Assembly (NCBI GenBank): GCA_947259185.1
Contig: CAMYKT010000001.1
Span: 68,313 to 132,312, forward strand
Source: an uncultured Methanobacteriaceae archaeon
GTDB taxonomy: Archaea; Methanobacteriota; Methanobacteria; Methanobacteriales; Methanobacteriaceae
Direction: 5' to 3'
Length of the DNA: 64,000 bases
Numbering within the stretch: the stretch's first letter is position 1; every line of letters starts with the position of its first letter. A model generated the notes under the pieces. It searched no databases. It was given only the letters and a program-made list of their open reading frames with translations, and was not told where the DNA came from. Shown here in pieces: positions 42,256 to 51,877 of the stretch. The position numbers were made by a program, and so were the translations under genes.

Positions 42256-42732
42256 TCATGGATTTTCATGGGAAAGAGCACTATATCTTAAAGCGTTTTC
42301 TTTAATAGATTCAATTTCTTCCTCATTAATCTCTTTAATTAACCGGGCAGGCATCCCTATAATCAAACTTTTGGCAGGGAATTTTTTTCCTTCAGTGACT
42401 ACGGCACCGGCCCCCACCACGGAATCTTTCCCTATATGGGCACCATTTAAAACAGTGGCATTCATACCAATCAGCACATTTTCCTCTATGGTGCATCCAT
42501 GCAATACTGCAGCATGTCCCACTGAAACGTAATCTCCTATTTTGACTGGATAATCTGTTGAAGAATGTACCACGCAGTTATCCTGAATATTGGAATATTT
42601 TCCAATTTTTATAGGTTCTATATCTCCTCTTACAACGGCATTATACCAAACGGAAGAATTTTCTTCAATTTCAACTTTCCCCTGGACATGGGCACCGGGA
42701 AATAGATGTACACTGGAATGAATTTTTTTCAT
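42256..42732 (-). CDS. gamma-class carbonic anhydrase-like left-handed beta-helix protein
   Basis: The 158-residue hexapeptide-repeat protein has VVRGDIEPIKIGKYSNIQDN, CVVHSS and VGHAAVLHGC. These supply the Arg, Asp and three His positions typical of Cam/CamH, YrdA and PaaY. It probably forms a trimer with metal at subunit interfaces. Carbonic anhydrase activity is plausible in a CO2-reducing methanogen, but YrdA/PaaY thioesterase-like members look the same. It is a single gene near the UDP-GlcNAc block. Confidence 0.85.
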   Translation of the reverse strand: MKKIHSSVHLFPGAHVQGKVEIEENSSVWYNAVVRGDIEPIKIGKYSNIQDNCVVHSSTDYPVKIGDYVSVGHAAVLHGCTIEENVLIGMNATVLNGAHIGKDSVVGAGAVVTEGKKFPAKSLIIGMPARLIKEINEEEIESIKENALRYSALSHENP

Positions 42733-42806
42733 TAAAACACCCTATTTAATTAACTTAACCCCATGAAAATCATTTATAGTGGCGGGGGATATCATGGTAA
42801 TTATAA

Positions 42807-44084
42807 TTATTTTTTATTTTTATCAATTATAAGATGTTCCTGTTTTACCATGACCAGCTTTTCTGAATCAATATCCTGATGTATAATTGCTCCCGCCCCA
42901 ATAGCTGAATTGCATCCTACTGTCACGCCGGGGTTAAAACTGGAGTTTATACCTGTCTTTACCCCATCAGCAAACACCACTCCAAATTTTCTTCTGCCAC
43001 TATCCACCTTTTCGCCTTTTATATTTAATTTAATGTTTTTATCATCAAAACGAAGATTAGCAATATTTGTTCCGGCAGCAATATTACATCGTGATCCTAT
43101 AATTGAATCACCTATATATGAAAGGTGATTAACGTTAGTATGATCCATTATAATTGAATTTTTAATTTCAACTGCATTTCCTACTCTTACATCCTTTCCA
43201 AGGAAGGTATACTTTCTTAAATAACAGTTAGGCCCTACATCGCAGTTTTCACCAATATGCACCGGGCCCTGAATATAAGAACCAGCCCGAATTGTACTGC
43301 CCTTACCCAAAACCACTTCCCCTTCCAGGGTTGCTCCTTTTTCCACATTGCCCTCTATTTTACCTTCCATATTATTTAAAAAATCTTCATTGATTTTTAG
43401 AAGTTCCCATGGTTTGCCTATATCTATCCATTTTTTATTGGAAACCACCCCTGCTACTTTCTTACCTTCTTCCATTTGGATCTTTAAAGAATCTGTTATT
43501 TCATACTCTCCCCGGCTTGATTCATGGGTTTTTTCAATACAGGAAAAAATATCCGGATCAAAAATGTATATTCCGGTATTAATCAAATTACTTGGGGCTT
43601 CTCCGGCTTCTGGTTTTTCAATAATTTCTGTCACGTTATCTCCGTCTAACATCACCACACCAAAGGAACAGGGGTCCTCTACTTCAGTAAGTACCATCAT
43701 TGACTTAGCATTAAAATTAGAATACTTTCGAATTAAGTCATATAAAAGCAGGGGCTCAATGATAATATCTCCATTAAGGACTATGAATTGTTCTTTAATA
43801 AATTCACGCGCATATCCTATGGCATGTGCCGTACCTAAACGGCTTTGTTGAGTTATGTAACTAATTTTAACTCCCAGGTCCTTCCCATCTTTAAAATAAT
43901 CCCTCACCATATTTTCCTGATAACCTACTATCATTAAAATTTCGCTGATCCCTGCATCTCGAAGTGCTTCAATATTGTATTGAATTATAGGCTTTCCTGC
44001 AACTGGAAGCATTGTTTTAGGACGGGTGAGAGTCAAAGGCCGCATCCGGGTACCCTCTCCCGCAGTTAAAATCACCGCTTTCAA
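42807..44084 (-). CDS. glmU: bifunctional sugar-1-phosphate nucleotidyltransferase/acetyltransferase, archaeal GlmU-like
   Basis: The 425-residue protein has an N-terminal nucleotidyltransferase at about 1-230 (LTAGEGTRMRPLTLTRPKTMLPVAGKP, LNGDIII). A C-terminal left-handed beta-helix with GlmU-type acetyltransferase features follows (RAGSYIQGPVHIGENCDVGPNCYLR, GVVFADGVKTGINSSFNPGVTVG). It should acetylate glucosamine-1-phosphate and form UDP-GlcNAc. AAGGAGG precedes the ATG. It lies 95 nt downstream of the GlmM-type mutase on the same strand, giving consecutive pathway steps. Glucose-1-phosphate or other sugars could be used instead. Confidence 0.88.
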   Translation of the reverse strand: MKAVILTAGEGTRMRPLTLTRPKTMLPVAGKPIIQYNIEALRDAGISEILMIVGYQENMVRDYFKDGKDLGVKISYITQQSRLGTAHAIGYAREFIKEQFIVLNGDIIIEPLLLYDLIRKYSNFNAKSMMVLTEVEDPCSFGVVMLDGDNVTEIIEKPEAGEAPSNLINTGIYIFDPDIFSCIEKTHESSRGEYEITDSLKIQMEEGKKVAGVVSNKKWIDIGKPWELLKINEDFLNNMEGKIEGNVEKGATLEGEVVLGKGSTIRAGSYIQGPVHIGENCDVGPNCYLRKYTFLGKDVRVGNAVEIKNSIIMDHTNVNHLSYIGDSIIGSRCNIAAGTNIANLRFDDKNIKLNIKGEKVDSGRRKFGVVFADGVKTGINSSFNPGVTVGCNSAIGAGAIIHQDIDSEKLVMVKQEHLIIDKNKK

Positions 44085-44179
44085 AATATTTCCTCCTTAC
44101 TTTGAACTGGATTCGAATAATAAAATAAATCTTCATTACATAATAATTATTTCGTAGGGGATTCTATTAATTATAAAAT

Positions 44180-45562
44180 TCATTCAAGTGCAGCTTTAAT
44201 AAATTCGGCTGAGATCTGTCTGATGTTCTCGGCCATTTTTTTGGTTTTGGCTTCCAGAGTTATACGAATATATGCTTCAGTTCCAGAGGGTCTCACCAGA
44301 ACCCAGCTACCATCTTCAAAAGAAATCCTGACCCCATCAATATTATTAACATCCACCACATTGTTAAATTGATTTTCCAGAGAGGAATTTACCATTTCCA
44401 TAACCTTATTTTTATCCTCACTGGAACAGGGTATTTTTCCCCGGATACTGGGATAATCTGGTATGGACCTTAACAATTCAGATAAATGTCCGTTTGTGGA
44501 AACAAGTTCTACAACTTTTAGTGCAGATAATATTCCATCAGGGCACATGCAAAAATCAGGATGTATCCATGTACCTGAGGGTTCTCCTCCAAAAGAAGCA
44601 TGATTTTCCACAATAGACTGGGCTACATGCACATCTCCCACTCTGGTTCTGATTATTTCCCCACCTACAGCAGCTAAACACTCATCCATACACAACGAAG
44701 CATCCACGGTGGTGATTATTTTTCCACCAATAGCCTGCGAAATTAAGGCCAATAATTTATCAAAGTTAGCCATATTCCCTTTTTCGTCAACTGCAACCAT
44801 TCGATCTCCATCTCCATCGTGGGCTATTCCTAAATCAGATTTAGTCACTTTAACAGTTTTCATAAGGACATCAAGGTTTTCTTCATTAGGTTCAACTTTA
44901 CGCCCTGGAAAGAATCCATCAGGTTGGCAATTCAATGAAATAACTTCACATCCTACCTTTCTTAAAATAATGGGGGATAAATAAGAAGCAGCACCCGAAC
45001 CACAGTCCACCACTACCTTTATGCCCGGCTTAATATTCACCATTCCCTGAACTTCTTTAATGTACTGTTTTATGATTTCATCTTCTTTTTCTATTGAACC
45101 AAGATGATCCCAGCTTTTATTCAGGAACTTTTGTTGGTGAAGTAGGTACTCTATTTCTCGTTCCTGTTTGCTAGTATAAGCCATCCCATCCCTATTCCAC
45201 AATTTAATTCCATTATCTGGGGAGGGGTTGTGGGAAGCAGTAATCATCACTCCGGCATCTGCATTTAAACGGGAAGCGGAAAATCCAACCACTGGAGTAG
45301 GTACCATTCCTAATTCCAATACATCACATCCACATTCCATTAAACCAGCACATAAAGCTTTTTCCAGCATATGGTTTGATGTTCGGGTATCATAACCAAC
45401 CACAACTTTTCCTTTTCCACCTAAATAGGTACCTAAAGCTTTTCCAACATCTAAAGCCAGTTGAGTGGTTATATGAGATCCTATTTTTCCCCTTATTCCA
45501 GAAGTACCAAAAAGACGGGGTATTGCGTCTTTTTTTTCTGCAGATTGATTTGACATTTTCAT
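44180..45562 (-). CDS. glmM: phosphoglucosamine mutase-like phosphohexomutase (paralog 2)
   Basis: The 460-residue protein has FGTSGIRGKIG at 18-28, the phosphoserine loop ITASHNPS with Ser110, metal loop HDGDGDR, sugar loop FGGEPSGTW and phosphate loop RPSGTEA. It converts glucosamine-6-phosphate to glucosamine-1-phosphate for the GlmU-like enzyme encoded next. The ATG overlaps the apgM stop by 4 nt, so these are co-translated. It is closely related to the mutase at 29423-30781. Confidence 0.9.
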   Translation of the reverse strand: MKMSNQSAEKKDAIPRLFGTSGIRGKIGSHITTQLALDVGKALGTYLGGKGKVVVGYDTRTSNHMLEKALCAGLMECGCDVLELGMVPTPVVGFSASRLNADAGVMITASHNPSPDNGIKLWNRDGMAYTSKQEREIEYLLHQQKFLNKSWDHLGSIEKEDEIIKQYIKEVQGMVNIKPGIKVVVDCGSGAASYLSPIILRKVGCEVISLNCQPDGFFPGRKVEPNEENLDVLMKTVKVTKSDLGIAHDGDGDRMVAVDEKGNMANFDKLLALISQAIGGKIITTVDASLCMDECLAAVGGEIIRTRVGDVHVAQSIVENHASFGGEPSGTWIHPDFCMCPDGILSALKVVELVSTNGHLSELLRSIPDYPSIRGKIPCSSEDKNKVMEMVNSSLENQFNNVVDVNNIDGVRISFEDGSWVLVRPSGTEAYIRITLEAKTKKMAENIRQISAEFIKAALE

Positions 45563-46791
45563 GCCCCAAATTTTTCAGATTTGTTCATTAAATCCAGCAA
45601 GATGTTCATCACATCCGATCCCCTGATGCGACACAATCCTCCTTTGGTGGCGGAATTTTCATTAAATTTCTCCACTTCATCCACCCTTATTTCAGGGCCA
45701 TTAATTACTATCGGAACAGGGTCTCCGGTGTGGTCCATAACAGATATGGGGGTGGAATGATCGGCAGTGAGTATGAAATAGGTTTCAGGTATTTGCCTAA
45801 TCTTTTCCACCACCGCATCTACCTTTTCAATAAATTTTATTTTTTCCTGAAGATTTCCATCATGGCCGGCTTCATCTGCCCCGTCAATATTTATAAGAAT
45901 GAAGTCATAATCTTTTTTAGCATGTTCAATGATGCTTTTGGAGATATTATCTAAATTAGTGTCTATTCCTCCGGTGGCACCATCTACCTCAACCACATCC
46001 ATTCCAGCTAATCGAGCAATTCCTTTTATTAATCCAGTTTCTGCAATACAAGCTGATTTAATACCATATTTTTCATTGAATGCCATTACGTCGGGTACTG
46101 CTCCAGCACCACGTGGAAGTATTATATTGGCTGGATTTTCCCCATTTTCTCTGCGGTTCATATTAACTGGATGGCCTTTTAACAGGTCATAGGATTTTTT
46201 CACTATCTTATTCAAAATAGCAGCAGTTTTAATAGCTTCTGGAGACGAATCCAGAGCTAAAACCTCTTTAGGATATTTACCATCATATTTGGGATCGGAA
46301 TCAGATACCTGGTCAGATAAACCTTTCCCTCTCAAAAGGAGCACGGCCCGGTGACCGGTGGATTCTTTAAAAATTATTTCCACATCTTCAAAGCCTTCTA
46401 TCTGCATTGAATTTAGAGTGGATGCAATTTCATCCGTTTTTTCCCTTATTCTGCCTGCTCTTCTATCTGTTATTATTCCTTCTTCATTGGCGGTGGAAAA
46501 ATTACACCGAAATGCAATATCTCCGGGCATGACATCCAGACCAACACCGGCAGCTTCAAAAGGACCTCTTCCGGTATAAACCTCATAAGGATCGTATCCC
46601 AATATGGAAATGTGGGAAGTATCACTCCCGGCCCGTATACCTGGTTTTATAGGATCCATGATTCCATTTATACCTGATTTGGCCATTTTATCCATATGGG
46701 GAGTATGGGCTGCTTCCAATGGAGTTTTATAATCAATTTCTTTCAGGGGACGATCTGCCATCCCATCAATTATCATTATTATCCCTGTCAT
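45559..46791 (-). CDS. apgM: 2,3-bisphosphoglycerate-independent phosphoglycerate mutase, archaeal type
   Basis: The 410-residue alkaline-phosphatase-superfamily enzyme begins IIMIIDGMADRPL (metal-binding Asp). It has the catalytic Ser in AGSDTSHISILGYDP near residue 57, ADEAGHDG (about 300) and the metal site LTADHSTP (near 340). It interconverts 3- and 2-phosphoglycerate in gluconeogenesis. GGTGAAAAC precedes ATG 46791. It heads an apgM-glmM unit. Confidence 0.93.
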   Translation of the reverse strand: MTGIIMIIDGMADRPLKEIDYKTPLEAAHTPHMDKMAKSGINGIMDPIKPGIRAGSDTSHISILGYDPYEVYTGRGPFEAAGVGLDVMPGDIAFRCNFSTANEEGIITDRRAGRIREKTDEIASTLNSMQIEGFEDVEIIFKESTGHRAVLLLRGKGLSDQVSDSDPKYDGKYPKEVLALDSSPEAIKTAAILNKIVKKSYDLLKGHPVNMNRRENGENPANIILPRGAGAVPDVMAFNEKYGIKSACIAETGLIKGIARLAGMDVVEVDGATGGIDTNLDNISKSIIEHAKKDYDFILINIDGADEAGHDGNLQEKIKFIEKVDAVVEKIRQIPETYFILTADHSTPISVMDHTGDPVPIVINGPEIRVDEVEKFNENSATKGGLCRIRGSDVMNILLDLMNKSEKFGA

Positions 46792-46811
46792 GTTTTCACC
46801 TTTTCATGGCA

Positions 46812-47489
46812 TTAAACCAGCAAAATTCCCAGAAAAGCACCGGTAAGTGTGGCTAATAAATTTACATGTTCATTATTCAGATAATTTCTTCGCTCTAAAA
46901 CTGCTCCCAGAATGCTATCCATAAAACAACCGACGGTGCCTGCAATTAGGGATATCTTCAATGAAATCAGGGGGTCCGGATAAATTCCTAAAATATAGGC
47001 AAAAAATCCTATAATTCCCGCTCCTACAATTCCCGCAACGGTTCCTAAAACTGATATTCCTCCATCAGTACCGGGATCAACTTTTTTTAGAGTGGTAATC
47101 AAGCGAGGTGTTTGTACCACACCAACTTCGCTGGCCAGGGTGTCGGCTGTGGCGGTAGCTACAGAACCAATAAATCCCCCTACAAAACCATCATATGAAC
47201 CAAATGCAGCCATTACAAAGGGAACAATCCCATTTGAAATAACATTCTTGGCACTTCTTTTTCCTTCGTAAACACCAATTTCTTTTTTATAATCATGGCG
47301 ATATTTGGTTGATACAAAACCCAGAATAAGAAAAATTAAGATTAAAACAAGCCAGTTAAAACCGGCAGAAAAAATAATTATGAGACCCATGACAACCATA
47401 AAAATAGATCCCCATAGATCAAGAGCGCCTCGAATGTAAGTCAAGAGCCCTATTATCAGACAGAGGATCACATATAATGAGCTTATCAT
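46812..47489 (-). CDS. DUF92 family membrane protein
   Basis: The 225-residue protein has about six hydrophobic segments and the family signature NGIVPFVMAAFG near residue 85, ATADTLASEVGVV (about 120) and VDPGTDGGISVLGTVAG (about 145). DUF92 members are related to phytol and dolichol kinases of the CDP-alcohol-like kinase family. A prenol kinase role in archaeal lipid or glycan-carrier metabolism is possible but not shown. It starts 50 nt after the eS1 stop, on the same strand. Confidence 0.85.
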   Translation of the reverse strand: MISSLYVILCLIIGLLTYIRGALDLWGSIFMVVMGLIIIFSAGFNWLVLILIFLILGFVSTKYRHDYKKEIGVYEGKRSAKNVISNGIVPFVMAAFGSYDGFVGGFIGSVATATADTLASEVGVVQTPRLITTLKKVDPGTDGGISVLGTVAGIVGAGIIGFFAYILGIYPDPLISLKISLIAGTVGCFMDSILGAVLERRNYLNNEHVNLLATLTGAFLGILLV

Positions 47490-47539
47490 ATTGGTCCCAG
47501 TTTTCCGGTTTTTAATTTTGAAAATACCAAAAAAAAAAT

Positions 47540-48127
47540 TTATTGTGGTTCTTCTAACACCTTGGTTTTTATAATTTCAACTCTTTTGAGAGGATAAATC
47601 TTTTTAGCACGGTGGTAAATTTCAGATGCTATTTTACCAGTTACCACAGCTTCTACCAGTTCAGTGAAACTTTTATCCGCAACAATTTTCTTTAAGAGTT
47701 CGTCTATAGTTTCTCGCATGAACTTTTGCTGGGAGGACTTGGCCCGGCGAGTGGTAATGGCCAGCACATGCAATTTAATTTTATAGCCTTCTTTGGTTTC
47801 CACAATAACAGGAGCATCTATTCGGCTGCTTCCACGCCTAATCATGCTTCTTACATAATCAGTGGTCACTTCATGCCCTATAAATTTGGTATGTGCGGTA
47901 TCTCCCACCACATTTTTGACCTGGAACTTTAATTTTACATATTGCTTGGAAAAGTCACCAGCTAACTCTCTCATGGTGGCCTCTACTTTTCTTTTTACTA
48001 GAAAATCAGGGTCTCTTGAAGGAGTAATTCCTATTTCGTCTTCTCCAAATCCTTCTGGACTAATTATTCTGTACCATTGTTTTTCTTTCCATGTATCTCT
48101 TACTCTTCTTCGTCTAGCTTTAGCCAT
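47540..48127 (-). CDS. rps3ae: 30S ribosomal protein eS1 (S3Ae)
   Basis: The 195-residue basic protein has DTWKEKQWYRIISPEGFGEDEIG at the start and the central SRIDAPVIVETKEGYKIKLHV and ITTRRAKSSQQKFMRE segments of eS1. It is a structural small-subunit ribosomal protein in archaea and eukaryotes. ATG 48127 follows GGTGATTAATA. It is likely transcribed from the long upstream gap, possibly with DUF92 downstream. Confidence 0.95.
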   Translation of the reverse strand: MAKARRRRVRDTWKEKQWYRIISPEGFGEDEIGITPSRDPDFLVKRKVEATMRELAGDFSKQYVKLKFQVKNVVGDTAHTKFIGHEVTTDYVRSMIRRGSSRIDAPVIVETKEGYKIKLHVLAITTRRAKSSQQKFMRETIDELLKKIVADKSFTELVEAVVTGKIASEIYHRAKKIYPLKRVEIIKTKVLEEPQ

Positions 48128-48600
48128 TATTAATCACCTTTAATTTGTGAAATATGGGGTAAAAAGAATTCTAAATTCTTATAAAGATCACTTAAAATTA
48201 TATTCAACATATAATATTTGTAATATCTAAATTAGTTTATTATAAATCTTTATTTATAGTTTATAAATTTATTTAAGTGCTCCTTATGTTCAAGGTTCAG
48301 ATGCCTGCGTTAAACATCTATAAAATAAACCTATTGTTTATAGTCTTAATTTTCAGGAATTTTATCCTTATTATAATTGAGAATTAAATCAAAAACCCGC
48401 CCAAGGGGTACCTTAACTTTTTTTATTTCTAGTATTTAAAAGTGTGGTACTGGTTTTTAGTTATTCATCATTCTCTTAAAAATATAAAATTATAAATTCG
48501 GGCATAATCTTCTTATAAAGTCTTAATTTTTTTATTTAAATATTATGAATTGGTTAAATCTTAAAATATATTATTGGATACAGTTTAATGTAATAATCAA
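48128..48600. other. gene-free AT-rich stretch with one inverted repeat
   Basis: About 470 bases carry no frame that I accept. CTATAAA (48318-48324) and TTTATAG (48337-48343) form a 7-bp inverted repeat with a 12-nt loop. A less AT-rich stretch around 48281-48320 (GTGCTCCTTATGTTCAAGG) looks different in composition but matches nothing that I recognise. The eS1 promoter must lie in the left part. Confidence 0.4.
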
Positions 48601-48936
48601 TTAAAATAATGGTTTATTCATGAATTCTACATGGCTTTTATATCTTTCCAGCACTTCTTCCACACTTCCTTCATCCAGAACTACCTTTATACCGGCATTT
48701 TCCAGACCAAATTTAGCATTCATACCTGCCTGGGCACAGATTACCACATCACAATCTTTTATCATATCCAAAAGTATGTTCCATTGATGTTTCATAGAGA
48801 GATCTATCTGAGATTTTCTATTTTCTAAAAAAGTCAATTTAAGACTTTTTTCATCAAACTCATATACATGTAAAATTCTAGCCTTTCCAAAATGGGATAC
48901 TGTATCTCCATCAGAGGTAGTAATTGCAATTTTCAT
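48601..48936 (-). CDS. NifX/NifB-C-terminal-like iron-molybdenum cofactor family protein
   Basis: The 111-residue protein from MKIAITTSDGDTVSHFGKA is the dinitrogenase FeMo-cofactor biosynthesis fold, with the conserved N-terminal S-x-FGKA and DCDVVICAQAGMNAKFGLENAGIKVV. Stand-alone members are common in methanogens and are thought to carry or insert iron-sulfur or metal cofactors. No nif genes are in the window. ATG 48936 is chosen behind GGTGAT; a TTG at 48939 also fits. Confidence 0.86.
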   Translation of the reverse strand: MKIAITTSDGDTVSHFGKARILHVYEFDEKSLKLTFLENRKSQIDLSMKHQWNILLDMIKDCDVVICAQAGMNAKFGLENAGIKVVLDEGSVEEVLERYKSHVEFMNKPLF

Positions 48937-48961
48937 CAAATCACCTTAAAACCATTAAAAA

Positions 48962-49696
48962 TTATTTTAAACCTACAAAAACCGGGGTTTCCATAGAATC
49001 TGGTCTCCATTTATCTTTAGAAAATTCTCCATATATGGAAACAGAGAAACCAGCATTTTTCATTATTTCTGATATCTGCTCTACTTCAAAAACACCAATG
49101 TCATGGCAGTCTATATCAAAATCAACCTTTCCTTTTTCTTTTATCAAAAAAACAAAATTGGCTTGAAATATATTATCTTCTAAATGTGACTGGCATATTC
49201 TGGCTAACTTTAAATTTTTTTCCACTATAGTGTCAACTGATATCATGCCTTCTACCCAGTTATTCTTATTTATTCCCAGATCAAAAATCACCACCCCTCC
49301 CTCTTTAAGATGGCTATAAAAATTTTGCAGGGTCGTTTTAAATTCGCTCAGACTTAAATTATAGCTCATGGCACTGAAAAGGCAGGTTATAACATCAAAT
49401 CTTTTATTAATATTCAGATTCTTCATATCTCCTTCAATAAATTTAACATCAGGAACTTTATTCCGGGCAATATCAATCATTTCTTTGTTAATATCTACTC
49501 CCATGACTTTAAATTTATTTTTGAGTAATTGCACATGGCCTCCAGTTCCACATGCCACATCTAAAAGAACATTTCCGGATATCTGATGCTGCTGGATAAC
49601 CCCTTCAATAAATTTGCATTCTCGCCTATAATCCTTTTTAGAGTATATTTTATCATAATATTTGGTTAAATTTTTATATAACTCCTGGCTGGACAT
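48962..49696 (-). CDS. class I SAM-dependent methyltransferase
   Basis: The protein of about 244 residues has the SAM site LLDVACGTGGHVQLL near residue 45, acidic motif VMGVDINKEM, then VKFIEGDMKNL and VITCLFSAMSY. The C-terminal half resembles small-molecule rather than nucleic acid methyltransferases. The substrate is unknown. GTG 49702 is in frame, but it lies inside the AGGTG ribosome site, so ATG 49696 is preferred. It follows the flavoprotein gene by 25 nt on the same strand. Confidence 0.86.
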   Translation of the reverse strand: MSSQELYKNLTKYYDKIYSKKDYRRECKFIEGVIQQHQISGNVLLDVACGTGGHVQLLKNKFKVMGVDINKEMIDIARNKVPDVKFIEGDMKNLNINKRFDVITCLFSAMSYNLSLSEFKTTLQNFYSHLKEGGVVIFDLGINKNNWVEGMISVDTIVEKNLKLARICQSHLEDNIFQANFVFLIKEKGKVDFDIDCHDIGVFEVEQISEIMKNAGFSVSIYGEFSKDKWRPDSMETPVFVGLK

Positions 49697-49721
49697 TTCC
49701 ACACCTGGCGGATATCAAAAA

Positions 49722-50291
49722 TTAATCTTTTATTTTTTTTATAAGAGAGGCCACATTATTTCCAAAACGCTTTATGGTATCCATACCCTCTTCATCCTCT
49801 TCTACTTCTCCCGGAGCCCAACCAAATACCATGTTCCAGTAGGTGGATCCGGGAACAATCATGTCATTGATAAAAAAGAACATGAGCATTTCCTGAATGG
49901 TGGCAGTATGACCCCCTCTTCGGGCTACAGCAACAGGTCCCCCTACTTTCCAGCTTAAAAATTTATCAGTGGCCCGGGATACCATTCCAATTCTTTGTAA
50001 TGCTGCCATAATGGATCCCCGGGCTGTCCCAAAATAAACAGGACTCCCCACAATGAATCCTTCAGATTTCCTGATCTTTTCTATGATTTCATTTAGCCCG
50101 TCATCAATTTTGCACTTTTTTATTTTAGCACATTTAAGACAGGCATGACAGGAATCAATATTCATATTTCTAAGTGATATGATCTCTGCTTCCAGACCAT
50201 TTTGCTCTATTTCTTTAGCACATTCTTCAAGAACCTGCATGGTGTTACTTTTTTTCCGGGGGCTGGCACATACCAAAAGCACTTTTTGCAT
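49722..50291 (-). CDS. iron-sulfur flavoprotein / NADPH-dependent FMN reductase family
   Basis: The 189-residue flavodoxin-fold protein has VLLVCASPRKKSNTMQVLEE at residues 4-23 (FMN phosphate site) and GFIVGSPVYFGTARG near residue 83. A compact cysteine motif SCHACLKCAKIKKC (about 48-61), typical of Isf, can bind a [4Fe-4S] cluster. Isf-type proteins accept ferredoxin electrons and handle oxygen or peroxide stress in methanogens. ATG 50291 has a weak AGGAGTG upstream. It probably forms a unit with the downstream methyltransferase. Confidence 0.87.
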   Translation of the reverse strand: MQKVLLVCASPRKKSNTMQVLEECAKEIEQNGLEAEIISLRNMNIDSCHACLKCAKIKKCKIDDGLNEIIEKIRKSEGFIVGSPVYFGTARGSIMAALQRIGMVSRATDKFLSWKVGGPVAVARRGGHTATIQEMLMFFFINDMIVPGSTYWNMVFGWAPGEVEEDEEGMDTIKRFGNNVASLIKKIKD

Positions 50292-50971
50292 AAAATCACT
50301 CCTTTAAAATTATTTTATCTATTTTTATTTATATAACTTAACTAAAAATCTTTAAAATAATATTTTAATCTTTATTAGTTACTATATCTCTAATTTGTAT
50401 TTTTAAAGCAATTTTAAGATTTTAAATATAATATTAGGGACTATGCTCAGTTATAGAGATTAAAAAAATAATCTAAACTTAAGAAATATCTGTGGATTAT
50501 TATTTTTTTTCATTTATAAGGTGAACTTCTTTGTAAAGGAGTCATGGTCATTATGTTGTTTAATTGTCCTGTTTTTCCAGAAATATTAGAGAATACTGGT
50601 GGAAAGAATTTTAAACATAGGATTAAATAAATAGGAATCAATAAGAACTGTTATTTTATCCGTAATATAATATAAATGCCCTTTTTAGCCAGTATTTATT
50701 AAAGTATGTATTGATAATTCACCTACAAAATTAATCCATAACTGATTATACATCCAAATCAGGCATAGGTCCGCTTTAGGACTATAGTCCGTTTTAAACC
50801 TTAAAACTGGAAAAGCTTATGAATATTTTTTATTCTATTCTTTTTTAGAATATATTTGCCTCAAAATTGAATTAAAGTAAAATAAGATAATAAAAAATGA
50901 CTTTCTGGCTCAAGAGTCTCTTTTTAAGTATTATTCTTCCCCTTAAACTATTTCAAAATAAAATAAAATTT
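50292..50971. other. 680-base gap with possible structured RNA and a doubtful small frame
   Basis: No clear gene. CTGATT/AATCAG (50742-50762) and the perfect palindrome GGACTATAGTCC (50779-50790) lie close together. The palindrome can alternatively pair its first half with GGTCC at 50768-50772, so the segment could fold in two ways. A 28-codon frame at 50544-50630 on the plus strand (start MVIMLFNCPVF) has AAAGGAG 2 nt before its ATG, but a TATA-like TTTATAAG only about 25 nt upstream; I do not count it as a gene. Confidence 0.35.
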
Positions 50972-51742
50972 TCATAATTCATCCACTTCGGCCCCGGATA
51001 AAGCGTGCTGGCAGGGACAATCTTCTTCATAACTCAGGGACTTAATTGTGGATTCTATAAGATCAACCAGGTCGGCTTTTCTTTTTTCCATTATTTCAAA
51101 TACTTCGTCTATGGTTAATTTGTGGGGAGAGATAGATGCCGCATAATTGGAAACCAGGCAGATACTTGAATAACACATTTCCAATTCTCTGGAGAGTATA
51201 ACTTCAGGTATTCCTGTCATACCTACCAGGGTTCCGCCTAGAATTTGAAACATCTTAATTTCAGCAGCAGTTTCAAAACGAGGTCCTTCCGTACACACGT
51301 ATACTCCTTGATCAATTACCTTGCCAGAAGATACTAAAACAGATCTTAAATGACTACAGTAAGGGGAGGTAATGTCTATATGAACGGTGCGTTCATCATA
51401 GAAAGTTCCGGGGCGCATTTTAGTAAAATCAAGAAAATCGTGAGGTATAACAAAATCTCCTGGTGCAACTGATTCTTTAAGTGATCCCACTGCATTGGTT
51501 GCTAAAATTTGAGTTACCCCTATCTTCTTCAAGGCCCATAAATTGGCCCGGTAATTAATCATATGGGGTGGATAATCATGATCAGATGCGTGGCGAGGAA
51601 TGAAAGCTATGTCCTTTTCATGGAATCTAAATAATGATATCTCGGGAGAATTACCATAAGGTGTTTTAATTACTTTTTTTTTTATGTCCTGTCCATGTTC
51701 TGTAATTTCATAAACTCCAGTACCGCCAATAATCCCTATCAT
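50972..51742 (-). CDS. mtnP: 5'-methylthioadenosine/methylthioinosine phosphorylase
   Basis: The protein of about 256 residues starts MIGIIGGTGVYEI. It has the family phosphate and ribose sites (FIPRHASDHDYPPHMINYRAN, QILATNAVGS, CTEGPRFET near residue 155, VGMTGIPEVILSRELEMCYSSI). It cleaves MTA or MTI with phosphate, recycling polyamine and SAM by-products. In related methanogens the substrate is methylthioinosine, which I cannot distinguish here. ATG 51742 behind GGTGAATTA is better than the TTG at 51757. Confidence 0.92.
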   Translation of the reverse strand: MIGIIGGTGVYEITEHGQDIKKKVIKTPYGNSPEISLFRFHEKDIAFIPRHASDHDYPPHMINYRANLWALKKIGVTQILATNAVGSLKESVAPGDFVIPHDFLDFTKMRPGTFYDERTVHIDITSPYCSHLRSVLVSSGKVIDQGVYVCTEGPRFETAAEIKMFQILGGTLVGMTGIPEVILSRELEMCYSSICLVSNYAASISPHKLTIDEVFEIMEKRKADLVDLIESTIKSLSYEEDCPCQHALSGAEVDEL

Positions 51743-51877
51743 TAATTCACCAACCAATTTGATTATAATTATTATCTAAACCCTGAACTAATAAAAAATC
51801 CAGTATGAAATGGATATTAATAAATTAAGCATGCATTTTTCTAAATTTATGCAGATTTAAAAAATAAATTAAGGGAA

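Noticed and set aside
50544..50630. 28-codon frame with AAAGGAG before its ATG
   Set aside because: The TATA-like element is too close for a leadered message and the peptide shows no special feature; kept only as a remark.
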